Shown one piece after another: positions 9,201 to 20,196 of a DNA stretch of 24,287 bases. Position 1 is the first letter of the stretch. Each line of letters starts with the position of its first letter. Both the position numbers and the translations under genes were made by a program. This DNA is from Pigoraptor vietnamica (Eukaryota > Opisthokonta > Filasterea): NCBI GenBank assembly GCA_943704525.1, contig CALSCQ010002229.1, positions 5,001-29,287 of the forward strand. The letters are read 5' to 3'. The notes beneath the pieces were generated by a model. It did not search any database and had not been told where the DNA came from. It saw only the letters and a list, made by a program, of their open reading frames with translations.

Positions 9201-12200
9201 GCCGCCGCCGGTCCCGCAGCAGCAGTCGCCGCGACGCCATCATCCGCACCAGCCGTCGGCAGAGACGCCGCCGGAGCCACCGGCCACCGTCGCCCCAACA
9301 CCACTTCCTCGTGCCGAAGGAGGTGATACCCGTGGCCCATCGTCGCGCACCGGTACCGCAGGAACAGCTGCCGCACGCCATCGCCCTCGACCACCTTCAC
9401 CCCGTCAAACACAGCGTCGCAATCATCCCCGTACTGCGTCGCGCTGACCCGCATCGAAATCGCCTTGAGCCGGCCCGTCTCACGCACAGCAACCGCACCA
9501 GCCTTCTTCCCAGCCGTCGCCCGATCCAGAGCCCGCCAAATCACCTCCCCGCACCTGACGCACTCGTGCAGCTGCACCCCCAAACTCCGCACGACGTCCG
9601 TGAACGCAGGGTGCGCCATAACCGCCCCGCACCTCCCGCACTCGCACTCCACGGCCGTCTTCCCGTCGTGCACGGCGCAATCCACGCTCGCCCGTATCAG
9701 CGACATCTCATCCCGCCCATACGCCGACCCGCTCCGAACCCAAATGATCGCTGGCCCCCGCAGCACGTTCCCCGCCGTCGGCGCCTGCCCGTCGCGAGTC
9801 CGCACGAGGCACCGCGCCCCGCACTTCTCCTTGCCGCACCGGTACAACTGCAAATGGAACAGTGCTGCCCCGGCCTGCACGACGTGCGTTTACATTTCGC
9901 AAGTCAGCCTTCTCTTATTTCAATGAACAAAGACAACAACAAGAAACGATCAGGAAAAAAGCACATACACCCACACGCGCGCGCGCATGCCCACCCACCG
10001 ATCCTTGCAAGGGACAGGCCCCCCTCCCTTCCTCGCGGACCAGAGGCGAAGTCACCCCATCAACACGCATGCAGACAGCGCACACCGCCCAGTCCGTCGA
10101 TTCCGCAGCATGGTCACTGCTGACCGACGTGGCATTATTTCCGCCGGCAGCGACTTCACCATCCAGCCCGCGTACCGAGGTTGGCCCGCCCGAGCGCAGG
10201 TCCTTCACAAACTGACCCCCCGACCGCTCCCAACTGAAAAACGATGGGGCACCACCCCCCGCCGCCCGAGCTCTCGATGCGCACTCCAGCGCGTCCACCA
10301 CTTCGGGAGCCATCCATGGCCCTGCCCCGGCCGCGAACCGTCGCGAATCCTCTTCCACGGCCCTGTTGTGCCCCAACTGCGCCCCGGCGAGGTCGCCAAC
10401 GTGCAGCGCACGTATGCGCATGTACGAGTCGACTAACACTCGAGGAAGGGCACTTTTCTCCGAGAGCGTCCACCCACCCTTTTGGCCAGCTGAGTGCAGG
10501 GTCTCATCGGTGGACTGACGACCACTATCCTCGACGGCGCGCCGCTCCTCCGCCATGTACGAGTAGATGACCGACGCCGACCGAATTCCCCCGAGAACAA
10601 CGTCATCCACTTTGACGTCCTCCATGTAGGTAGAGTCGCTGTGCGCCGGGTCCACCAGGACGCGCGCGACGGCATGCTTTATGGAGCGCGTGAACTCGTT
10701 CGTCGTGACGTTGAGACCGCAGCGAATGTCGGCTTCGTCTGACGGGCATCCGTACACGGGGCACAAGAGAGGTTGGTCCAAGGCCTCGGGCACAATCGTC
10801 GCAGGCCGTGCGCCGCTAAGAACCTCGTGCAGTGGGTAGACGAGCGCCCCACGCATCGCGAGGTAATCGAGGACGAGTGAGACGAGATTGACATCACCGG
10901 TACGCGGCGACTCGACCATAACGCATCGACCCTTGCCGCCGTCAGCAACCTTTTTCTCGTCGGCCACGCGGACGAGCATCGCGAGGGGAAGGCCGCCGTG
11001 CTCCATCGACGAATTGGCCTCCACGTACACGGTCTCGCGTCGGACAAATCGCCCGTTGAGCTCCAGCTCAAAAAGCGCCTCTCTGGAGCCAATGATGATG
11101 TCGCCGACCTTGATGCGGTCGATAACGGACGCCCTCGCAAACGTGTGCGACGACAACAGCAGGCCGATGAGCAGGGTGAGGTCCTTCGGGTGTGTGCGAT
11201 CGCACTGCGACGCCACGCGGATAAGAAGATCGTCTCCGAATAGCTGGGGCTTGAATGGCCGTTGCACTCCCATGCGAACGTTCACGGAGCGGATCGCCGC
11301 AGCCAGCCTGAGGAAAAACCCGTCGACCGACATGTTCTTCTCGGGCCTCACGAGGTTGTCCGAGAATTTCTTGACGAAGGCGATGAGGCAAGACATGTTC
11401 GCCATAGCTGTCATGTACGTGTGCCTGCAGGCCGGGAAAGTAATATGAGCGCAGGCGCGTGCGGGTTCTCAATAAAAAGACGACTCGAGAACTGATGCCT
11501 CTCAAAACATCGTGCAGCGTTGGGGGACGAGAGCAAGAGCGTGCTCACACATGTCAACTAGCACAACAGCGGCGGTATTGCACGCACCCAAGTCCATCCG
11601 GGGATCGGAGAAAGATGTAGAAGCCGACCAGCGTCTCCACCCTGCGAAACGGAATCTCCGAAAGCCATGAGGCCGTAGTACTTTGCCAGCTTGTTCAAAG
11701 CCGACGCCGTCCTGCGCACAATAACCTCTTCGTAGAGCACGGTGTGCGTCTGCACCGATGAAACGACCCTCGACCGCGCGCCGACGAGTAAGCCTCCAAG
11801 GCTCCCCGCACCTAGCGAGGCCGCCGTTCCTGGACGCGAAGCAGGTGCGTCCTGCTGAATCCTGGCTGCGGCCGGCACAGCAGCCAGGATTTTAGCGTGG
11901 AGCGCCAACGCCTCGTTGCGGCCGAGCTTCAGCGACATCCAATCGTCGACGTCGAGCGTCGCCACGATCCGCCCGTTCATTGTCGACGGCACGACCTCGC
12001 CAGCGGAGATAAGGCGCTTCGGCACCCATTGTCCGGCGCTCAAGCGAGACCCAAGGAGCGCGACCGCACTCATTGCCCCGTAGTGGTTTAGCTCCATCCA
12101 CGCGAACACTTGCTCCTCCGAGAGCCGATTAAAGCAGTCAAATCGGACAAACATGTTGCTTCGCACGTCGTCCAGCGTCGCAAGAACTTTGAGCCGCCCT

Positions 12201-13522
12201 TCGGCGGCATTTGGGCATGAAGCACTCGTCATTGTTGGCGCCTCCTCGACGCAGCCGCCCTCGCCGCCGCTGTCGGGAAATAAGCGATCGAGCCAAGCGA
12301 CGCCTCCTGGCGATGAGAAGAACTCGAGCGCTCTGATCTTGGCGAGCACGTCGGCGTCAATGACGTCCACCGCAACGCCGCACCGATACGCAAGGGCCGC
12401 AATGTCGAGCGCGCTATAATCGAGAGGGTCATCTGGAAGGACTCGGCCCTCAAGGTCCTGCATCGCCATCTCGGTGTGCGTGTCGCCCCCCACACTCGAC
12501 GTGTCGCCGGCAGCTGCACTGCCCGTCATGACGGATGCAAGCGTCTCGTCGAGCAAAGTGGCGAAACGAGTCCGGACATCACTAGCGGTGGTCGCGGTCG
12601 CTTTCGGCGGCGGAAGTGCTTCTCCCCACGCCCTCCACAGTCCCTCCATACCCGAGAGACCGCCTAGAGAGCTACGCAACTCGTCACGGAGGCAGAACGC
12701 CGGCCTCTCTTGGCCCAGCACTCCAGCCGCAGCATGGGCGCTCGTGCCGTTCAAACGCAGCTCGGCAAGCGCATTGCGCTTGACCTTGCGTAGTGCGTCC
12801 TTTACCGACTTTGGCAGGCCCCCATCGATCGTGAACACCGGGTCACGTACGACGCCGACGTCACGAGCGGCGTCTTCCAACGCACGGGGTGGCACGGCGC
12901 CGGCGTCTGTCGAGGCGCTTGCGGGCGATTCAGACGGTGCACCTATCCGCGCGGTGACGGTGGAGGCCTTCGCGCTATCGATAGTGCGTTGCATATCGGC
13001 CGTCAGGTCCTCCGCCATACGCGCGCGAAGCTCGCAGTAATGCTCGACACTCTTCGCGCCGGCAGGAACGTGAGGGAATGGGGCCGGAGGGTCAGTAAAG
13101 CCCGCAACCTCCCGGTTCAAAATCTTGCGAACGAGCGCCACAGCCGCGGGTCCTGTCGCGCTCAGCTCGGCCCCAGCATGCTGTCCGTCCCAGCTGCTCC
13201 CGCCCGTGCCCGTACGACTGTTCAAGTCGTTCCCAACAGACATGACCTATGTAAAGGAGTGAGTGTGAGTGGGGTAACGTACGCAAAAGGGGCGCTCACA
13301 GTCAGCGTTGAAAAGGAGAAGATGTGCCAAGGGAATGCACGCACGCACATTGCGGATTGTCCGGGCCCAAATCTCACAGAGACGCATGCGCACACAATTG
13401 TACAGACAGTCGCACACTGCCCAAGACACACAATCACACACTGTCGAAACTAGACGTACATGCATCATGCATTAATTACACACACGTGCACGCACACACG
13501 CACACGCACACGCACAGACACG

Positions 13523-13553
<31 letters not shown>

Positions 13554-13590
13554 ACACACACACACACATACGGCACACCACACACACACG

Positions 13591-13656
<66 letters not shown>

Positions 13657-16600
13657 AGCACACGACACGACAAAAGTACACACATCCTTTGACACGCGCA
13701 CACGAATTGTAAGAAAGAAAGAATGGACGCCCGCGTGGCACACTACGTACCGCACTGGCGAGAAGGTGGGGCTTTCCGGCAATGTAGTGCCAGGCGACGG
13801 TGGCTGGCCGGCGCCACATGAGCACCAAGCACACGTGCACGAGCGCACCGAAGAGAGACCTGTCTTGGCCCGTTGCAAGTCGCGATTCGAGCAGCGTCGT
13901 TGCCGCCAGCTTCCGAATGCCAGGAAGCGCAAACTTCGTGCCCGCAAGGCCACACGAGGCAGCCACGAGCCGCAACTCTCCGCCGTACTCCTTCGCCACG
14001 CGGTTGAGGGCCTTGCCGCTCTCGCCCTCTCGAACGTCCGGAAAGAAGTGTGCCGCCTTTATGGCGCCGAATTCCGAGGCCGCCTCCATGCAGTGCTGGA
14101 GAAATGACCGCCCATCGGCAATCACGCACGACTTTGTTGACGACGGGTCCGCGAACACGTAGCGATCCCCCATCGTCGTCGACGACAGATTCAGCGGTGG
14201 GACAACGGCCACGAGACTCTGCCGATCGTCGTCAGCGTTTCCGCCGCCGTCGCCGTCGCCGATCAACATTCCCGTGAGCCGCAAGAGTCGAAGCAACGTA
14301 CGTCGTCCGCACAGCAGCCAACCCACTTCGCCGAACACTGGCATATCCGTCCGGGTGAGAAGCGCATGCGTACCGCCCTCCATCATGCCTGTCTTCTCGT
14401 GGAGGAAGCGAAGGACAAACTGGTGCCCAAACTGGCCGTTGGAAGACGCGACGTCGCGCAGCAAAAGCCGAACGATCGACGTCCCCCGCGCACAGGACCG
14501 AAACATCGTCACGAAGAACGCGGTATCCTGCACGCACCGCGCCATTCGCCGGAGGCACCGAACGATGGCGTCCGCGATGCACTCGACGTTCTCCGCCCCA
14601 AGCTGCGTCGCCTCCGATATCATAGCGAGCACGTCACCTTCGAGGAGTCGCCGCCGCTCGTCGTCACCTTCACGAATGTCCACGCAATCGCCGGCCGGAG
14701 GTTGCTCGGGCTGCGGACGATCCACCGCCCCGCCACCGCTCCCTCCACGAGGTTCGTCAGCACTCGACAACGCCATGGCGTCGAGCATGCGCTCTACACG
14801 AGCACCCACGTCGCGGACGGACATGAATGCCGGAGGGGACGTCAGGGCCGCGGCGGCCTCTGCGCCTGTCTCAGCAGGGAAAAACTCGGACAGCACGGCA
14901 CGCGCCCCCCTGATGAGCGCAGTCGTCGCAGCCTTCACCCCGCCACACGATGTCCCTCGCGACTCGAGGTTACACAGTTTCGCGACCGCGCGCTCGAGAA
15001 GAGTGAGCACGACTTCCGCGCCGTCCGCAATGCCGAGCTCCAGCGATCGAATGAACCCAGCAAATACGGGACGAGGTGGCGCAATGCTGGACTCGGTATC
15101 GCCGACATCCATACGCAGCCGCTGCGATCGCTTGCAACCCAGCGCTATTGCCGAAACGACGGCAGGATTCGTAAGCGAGCGATGAAACCGGATGCGCCCG
15201 TCCGCCCTGAGCTCGTACAACAGCTGCCGGACGTAGACAGGCTGGTACACAAACCCGTCCTCCGAGATAAGCGACGCGACGTACATGGCGATATCGTTGT
15301 ACGTCAGCACCCTCGCCACCAACTTGTCCTCGGGCACGTCCAACATGGCGCACATCACGTCGGCATACAGGCGATAGGCCTTGTCAAGCTTCCGCCCACG
15401 CAGCGCCTCGCGCTCCCTTACGATTCCCATTTGCCGTGTCACGTCGTCACGCACGGCGGATGCCAAAGCACTATTCCCAACGACAACGCCGCGCGCCGCC
15501 GCCTCCTCGTAATCTGCGTCGTCAGGGTCCTTGTCGGCACCAGCTTCCGACTCGCTGCCGGGGGCAGCTGAAACCGGGGCGGCTGCGCCACGATCCGCAG
15601 ACAGCGACCCACGGGATCCCGCCTTCTTCCACGTTGAGCGCCCAGCGCCGCCGAAGAGGGCGGCCCTCTCACGAACAGCACTATCACGTCTGGATTGGTA
15701 ACGAGCCGTCTGCCCCGACCACGCCGAGCGAAACTTGGCCTCATACTCCTCATTGACGAGCCCCGCGGGAAGTCCCTCAACGCCATTCACGGCGACGCCG
15801 CCGTCACCACCCCTCCCAGCGCCGTCTCCCGCATCCACGCGCACGGCGGCCTTGTCCCAAACGCGGTGTGACACTGCCGTGCGATCTGCCGGCGTCGCAT
15901 CAGTGCCAGCCGCTGCATCAACTTTGCCGTCGTCGTTGTCGTCGGCTTCGTCGACACGGAACCGCCAGTAGTCGTCGACAGCTTCCGCAAAAATGCTCTC
16001 CTCCGAACGCCGCTCCATCATTGCGCGGATGGATCGGATGCGCAGGTAGTAAACGACTTTGAAGAGAAGAACGTCCGCGCAAGCCTCGTCAATCCCACGC
16101 AATTCGTCCCGCACGAGCATTGTCACGAGCGTCGTCGCCCCACCTTTCTCGGCTCGCGGTCCGTCGGCGACTTGGGACAGGCACGCGCGCAGCAAATCCT
16201 TTCCGTTGCACGCTAGGCCTTCGCCAAGCGCTCGCGCTCGCTCGGACCCCGTGTCAAAGCCGCATTCGATGAGCGCATCCTCCCCACAAAGGACGCCCTC
16301 AAACGCCGCAACCGCCGCACGTCGACCAGCGTCATCGTCGGGATACGAGGCCGCGAGAAGGCACCCCTTCACGGCTCCATCAAACGTCCGCAAGAGGTCG
16401 CGGTTGTTCTCCACCCCGCCACCCCTGATCGCAGTGAGAAGGAGAGAAAACGACCGACACGCCTCCGCATCTTCATACGCAGTCTCGTCCAGCGCAACAA
16501 TCTCGACAAACCGCTGCAGCGCAGCCCCGCCGTTCGCGAGCGTGAGAGGGAATGGCGTGTTGAGGATGCACAGGTACTGAAAGCGCCCCAGACGGAACAC

Positions 16601-17485
16601 CGCCGCGTCACGTGATGCAGGAGTAACGTTACTCACTCCAGCGGCCGAAAAGATGGCGTCAACGACCCGTTCAAGCCGGCCCGCGCTCGTCTCGATCACA
16701 GACCGGTAATCCCTGCAATACTCTTCGAGCAACGCAGGAACATGCGCGAGTGCGTCCTCGGCGTTGACCTGCTGTCGTCCTAGAACGATCGCAGTGCATG
16801 CGTCGTCCAGCAGCCTGCATCGGCTCCGGGCGGCGGCGCCGGCTGCATGCTCGAGCTCGCCCGCGGCCGCGCCCGTCTGGCACGACTGGGGCGTGTCAGG
16901 GGCCCGCAGGCATGCAGCGACGTTGCCGGGACCTCCAGGTGTGGATGGCGCCATTGCCGTACGAGCGTGGTCTGCCGGCCGGGTCGGCGCTGAAACGGCC
17001 GCCGTCGCTGCTTGCGCCACGCCGCCGGACCCGCTCGGACTATTGGCGGGCACTGCGGGCATCGAGAGTCCTCCGCCGACAGTCGTCGACGAGATGTGCC
17101 GGTACTGAAGAGGCGTCGGCGCTGGATACAAAGGCGAGGAAGCAGGCAGCTTTGCATGACTTGAATGTCGACGGCCTGTCGACTGTGGCGCAACAGCAGG
17201 CGTCAAACAGGCGAGTTGCAGTCCTGTCGCGTCGGCGCATCCCGCACCAATGAACAACTTGCGCCGGTAAAGGTCGAGAGCTACGTCGAAGGGCGCGCTA
17301 CCAGTGCCGGCTCGGTTGGTAGCCGGCGCCGGCGCACCAGTTACACCGATTTGCGGAGACCTCGTGTCGCCGACTGCGCTCAAACTGTCGACTGCGGCCG
17401 CCGGCGCCTGCGAGGGCAGCTCGCCCGGCGAAGAGACATCCGCGGCGGAGCCGCCGTCGCCCCAGTGAAGTCGGCTCGCCGACAT
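3254..17485 (-). CDS. Giant multi-exon protein of unknown family: recombinase-like segment plus five cysteine-rich modules
   Basis: Not recognised. Inferred exons: 13751-17485, 11588-13246, about 9999-11369, 8537-9874 and 3254-8483. The junctions 13751/13246 and 9999/9874 agree as phase 0 on both sides (donors GTACGT and GTGGGT). The start of the third exon is uncertain: 11369 keeps phase 0, whereas the stronger-looking CAG acceptor at 11403 does not. The frame changes again near 8.5 kb, where a 53-nt phase-0 intron (8484-8536) would account for it, and near 7.41 kb, where one 33-bp repeat unit has an extra base. If it is one gene it encodes about 4,440 residues. The start MSASRLHWG is preferred; an in-frame Met lies 68 codons upstream at 17689. 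The N-terminal 1,800 residues look globular and mostly helical with no motif I know. Then come a tyrosine-recombinase-like segment, an extra CxxC pair region, five cysteine-rich modules, a 19-residue repeat tract and a basic, Pro-rich tail. It could be two or more genes, or a transposon gene. Confidence 0.55.
3753..4094 (-). repeat. 57-bp coding minisatellite, six copies
   Basis: Six head-to-tail 57-bp units start at 3753, 3810, 3867, 3924, 3981 and 4038. The middle three are identical and the outer ones diverge. In the giant gene's frame each encodes a 19-residue unit resembling ATAGNAAPVATCRDDVRRE. Because the unit is a multiple of three and lacks stop codons, other frames are open here too; those are shadows. 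Confidence 0.95.
6668..6691 (-). repeat. (CAG)8 tract encoding eight glutamines
   Basis: Eight uninterrupted CTG triplets on the plus strand read as CAG on the coding strand. They give Gln8 in the linker just before module 3 of the giant protein. Confidence 0.95.
7329..7446 (-). repeat. 33-bp coding repeat with one 34-bp spacing
   Basis: The shared core (GATGCGCTCGTTGACGC on the coding strand) recurs at plus-strand positions 7329, 7362, 7395 and 7429. The spacings are therefore 33, 33 and 34 bp. The encoded unit is GDALVDALPQK. The extra base sits in a C5-T5-G5 homopolymer cluster at 7411-7425 and is where the reading frame changes. Confidence 0.9.
10545..11327 (-). other. Tyrosine-recombinase-like segment in the giant protein
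   Basis: The segment has the order expected of a tyrosine recombinase. First is a helical part resembling a core-binding domain. Next is TFARASVIDRIKVGDI, which lines up with the box I pattern TGLRxSELLxLxxxDI, with the candidate catalytic Arg at 11133-11135. After a variable middle comes VKVDDVVLGGIRSASVIYSY, which lines up with the box II end (LGGWxS, then Tyr). Candidate Tyr codons lie at 10557-10565. A standard HxxR is not evident; the nearest is HAVAR, five residues too far from the GG pair, and the usual Trp or His after GG is Ile. This is therefore either a diverged or inactive recombinase fold or a chance resemblance. Confidence 0.4.
13484..13657. repeat. Simple-sequence block inside an intron of the giant gene
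   Basis: A block of CA-rich sequence, (GACA)n at about 13525-13553, (CA)n at about 13590-13621 and (CAA)n at 13621-13655. It lies within the 504-nt intron 13247-13750. The open frames crossing it are low-complexity artefacts. Confidence 0.9.
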
Positions 17486-17697
17486 AACGGCGCCGTCAGT
17501 CTCACCGGCCTCACGGCAGACCCGACGGGGCCAAACTGGCGTCCGCACTGACCGGCGCGCCGGGCGGCGTCGGATATATCCGGCGCGTGTTGTAATGAGT
17601 GTCGCAACTGTGGGTTTCCGCAGGCTTCGGAAGCTCTCTACTGACAACGGCAGGCACTCAGTGACTGACGGCGGCGGTCCGGGCAGCACTGCCGGGG

Positions 17698-18012
17698 CCG
17701 ACGACGGAACGGCCGTATATGATGTGCATCACTGACGTGAACACAAATTTTGTACGAAGCGAGGAGGATGAATGCACAGTAGCGAGTGTGCGGGGTCCGT
17801 CATGTGATGCTTTCTGATTGGCAGATGCCTATCAGTTGCTGCCATCGACCAATGGAGAATGATCACGCGGCTCAAGCCCCATTCGCCATTGGTCTGACAC
17901 CTGTCAAAATTCTGTCAAATCAAGATTAACGAACGCAAGTCGTTTTTGATACAATAATTAAAATCTCATTTCGAACCAAATTGCCAGAAGTGCGCGCGCG
18001 CTTTTTGGCGGG
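17698..18012 (-). promoter_or_regulatory. Promoter-like region upstream of the giant gene (CCAAT cluster, E2F-like site)
   Basis: Three CCAAT pentamers lie within 76 bp: ATTGG at 17817 and 17888, which are CCAAT on the gene's strand, and CCAAT at 17849. A TATATA-like stretch lies at about 17714-17720. An E2F-type TTTTGGCGGG is at 18003-18012, and a repeated CTGTCAAA is near 17898-17917. The arrangement fits a core promoter reading leftwards. That would place transcription start near 17690 and favour the Met at 17485 over the one at 17689. This is inference from motifs only. Confidence 0.4.
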
Positions 18013-18229
18013 CCGCCCGTAATTTTAGTCCAGACACACGCATCCCGACGGCAATTCGGGTGAAAGCGGACGAGCAACCGGCGTCTTGCGAACGGTACTG
18101 ATTCAAGTACCACTCACAGTCAAATGAGATACACAATAGGGACGGAGGGACGGCAGTGGACAAAACATGCCAGCTCCGTTACGATAGTCCCGTCAGTTAA
18201 ACACAAACCTCAGTAAACGCAAGCCCACG
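18013..18229. other. Unassigned spacer
   Basis: Non-repetitive spacer between the promoter-like region and the CA satellite. No gene or RNA seen; a 65-codon open frame on the minus strand has no recognisable content. Confidence 0.5.
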
Positions 18230-18495
18230 TGCCACAGGTGCCGGACACTATTGAACTACACACACTCGCTCGCTCGACCAGGCGCCGCCGGCGACCACAC
18301 ACGGCACAAACACAAACACACCCAACAAGCGCTGACTGGCCCTGACACACACAGCCGAGTGTGCAGAAACACGCGCACACTCGCCCACGCACACACGACA
18401 CACACGCCGCCCATAGGAACACAGTAGATACACAACTCTGAGACACGCACCCACCGAGTAGACATACACACAACGCACACGCGCGCGCGCCGCCT

Positions 18496-18561
<66 letters not shown>

Positions 18562-19380
18562 GCACACACATACGGAGCACGCCCACCAACAAGGAACATC
18601 ACCATAAGTACGTGAACGCCCGGACGCATGCGAATTCCGTAGACACCAGCGTAGACACAACCCACACACCGCACACGCACAAAAACAGCGGCACACACGC
18701 ACACGCACACACAAACACAAACACAAACACAAACACACACAGCGACACGCGCGCAAACAAACGCACAAACGCACACACTGCACCCACGCACACGCGCGCA
18801 CACACACAGGCGCGCACACACACACAGGCGCACACACGCACACACACACGCACACGCACACACACACGCACACGCACACACACAGCGGCACGCGCGCACA
18901 CGCACACACACACGCACACGCACGCACACACAGCGGCACGCGCGCACACGCACACACACACCGACACGCGCGCACACGTACACACACAGAGACACGCGCA
19001 ACGGCAAACGCACACACTGCACACACACGCACCCACGCACCCACACACGCACAAGTGCACACAGTTCCGTCCGTCTGCGTCTGCGACATCTCCTTCATGC
19101 TCACGCTCGCCAAAAAAAAAAAGACTCCTGCGCTCAGAGAGCCCAATGAGTGGGCGTGTCGTGCCGACAATGAGTCCCACCACGCGAAAATGAATCCACA
19201 CCACGGCGGCGCCAACACGCCTTGACACACGCGCGCACAGCACAAACACGCGCGCACGTCCAACCCAAACATCACATAGGTACATGCACACACGCAAGCA
19301 CGCGTACCCATTCGGCGCATACTGACGCCACGCAACGCAACGCACACACAAATAGACACACAGAATGATACACATACACG
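18230..19380. repeat. About 1.1 kb CA-rich satellite, including (AC)31
   Basis: Long purine-pyrimidine alternating sequence with an uninterrupted (AC)31 at 18497-18558. From about 18690 to 19040 there are repeated variants of a CACACAGCGGCACGCGCGCA-type unit. Long minus-strand open frames made of Val, Cys and Arg are by-products of the repeat. Confidence 0.9.
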
Positions 19381-19439
19381 TTGACTACAAACACTCACGT
19401 CGCATCAGCGTTCGTTGAGTAAAAAGACCGTCGACGCCA

Positions 19440-19468
19440 CCCCCCCCCCCCCCCCCCCCCCCCCCCCC
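19440..19468. repeat. Run of 29 cytosines
   Basis: An uninterrupted C29 on the plus strand. It may mark true homopolymer or a sequencing/assembly limit. Shorter C runs recur at the right edge of the window. Confidence 0.9.
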
Positions 19469-19703
19469 GCAAAGTCAGAATGAGCCGGCCGCTCTGACAC
19501 TGCCACTTACATCAGTGACGAACACTATTGTTCACGGGACGCAAAGGGTCTTGCCGCCAATGCAATGCGGAGCCCTTCTTTCTCAATCATCTAAGCGCCG
19601 CGTCTCGGCTCTCGCGCATCCATCCGTCGCTCTCTCCTTGCACAGTTTCACTCACAAAAAAAACTTTTATTCCCAAAAAAGGCTCAAAAAGTTTGAAGAG
19701 TCC
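19469..19703. other. Spacer between the C run and the tRNA gene
   Basis: No gene seen. The stretch nearest the tRNA (19656-19703) has several A runs, which read as T runs on the tRNA strand and would add back-up Pol III terminators. Confidence 0.5.
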
Positions 19704-19708
19704 AAAAA
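19704..19708 (-). terminator. RNA polymerase III terminator (T5) of the tRNA gene
   Basis: Five T on the minus strand, 16 nt beyond the tRNA 3' end. Further T runs follow. Confidence 0.7.
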
Positions 19709-19724
19709 GGATGTAGCTGCCGCG

Positions 19725-19796
19725 TGGCCTCACTGGGGATCGAACCCAGGACCTCATCCGTGTGAAGGACGCGTCATACCACTAGACTATGAGGCC
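19725..19796 (-). tRNA. tRNA-Val, anticodon CAC
   Basis: A 72-nt cloverleaf without intron. Acceptor GGCCTCA pairs with TGAGGCC, with discriminator A. The D arm is GTCTAGTGGTATGAC. The anticodon stem CGTCC/GGATG closes the loop TTCACAC, so the anticodon is CAC (valine, codon GTG). The variable loop is AGGTC, and the T arm CTGGG-TTCGATC-CCCAG is perfect. The internal A and B box promoters match consensus. A valine GTG decoder fits the GC-rich codon use of the neighbours. Confidence 0.95.
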
Positions 19797-19929
19797 CCCT
19801 GCTTTTGCTACGAGTACTTGCTTGCGGCGCGGGATGATAAACGGAGCCCCTCACCTCGTATACTGAACCATGTTACTTGCTGCATAATTTGCCAACTACT
19901 ATCCGCGTCCGCGTCACAAGGAGTTATTA

Positions 19930-20040
19930 CCCGACCTCATCCGCGTCAAGGATTTGTCAAACCAGGTCATAACCCCGTGAAGTGGGCGGGCGCATATATT
20001 GGGGCTCGAAATTAGGACTGCCTCATTGTTTTTGCTGCGA
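19930..20040 (-). pseudogene. Degenerate tRNA-Val-like fragments
   Basis: Bases 19930-19976 resemble the stretch of the neighbouring tRNA gene from variable loop to acceptor. It shares CGACCTCATCCGCGT and AAGGA, then degrades; the loop would read GAC. Bases 20000-20040 resemble the tRNA's T arm (GGGGCTCGAAATTAGGAC) joined directly to an acceptor-plus-5'-flank-like end (CTCAT, then GTTTTTGCTGCGA, against GCTTTTGCTACGA beside the intact gene). Neither forms a cloverleaf. Confidence 0.6.
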
Positions 20041-20196
20041 ATCCGCCGATGAAGCACGTCAACGAACCGGCTAGCCGCAGCCACTGTTCTCCAGTGCTAA
20101 AACGTGCAAACGACTTGAAACGACAGGTACACTGTTCGATATAGATGTGAGAAACACGCACAACGCCGCCCCGCACGCTCGCACGCGACAGCACGC
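20041..20196. other. 3' flank of the proteasome gene
   Basis: No gene seen. No AATAAA hexamer is visible in the first 150 nt after the stop codon of the proteasome gene. Confidence 0.5.

Noticed and set aside
11369-11403. CAG acceptor before 11402 as the start of the third exon of the giant gene
   Set aside because: It looks good as a motif but its phase does not match the phase-0 donor at 11588; the AAG acceptor at 11370 matches phase, so the border is left uncertain rather than asserted.
13460-14107. Plus-strand frame with His/Thr repeats and Asn run
   Set aside because: It is a translation of the intronic CA and CAA repeats joined to antisense of the giant gene's first exon.
9915-17485. 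A retroelement or integrated virus as the source of the giant gene
   Set aside because: No reverse transcriptase, RNase H, capsid, packaging ATPase or DNA polymerase motif was seen, and there are no terminal repeats; spliceosomal introns and a CCAAT promoter point to a host-type gene or a plain DNA transposon.
18210-19398. Minus-strand open frames of 250-380 codons rich in Val, Cys and Arg
   Set aside because: They translate CA/TG satellite in three frames with no domain, splice context or codon bias of a real gene.
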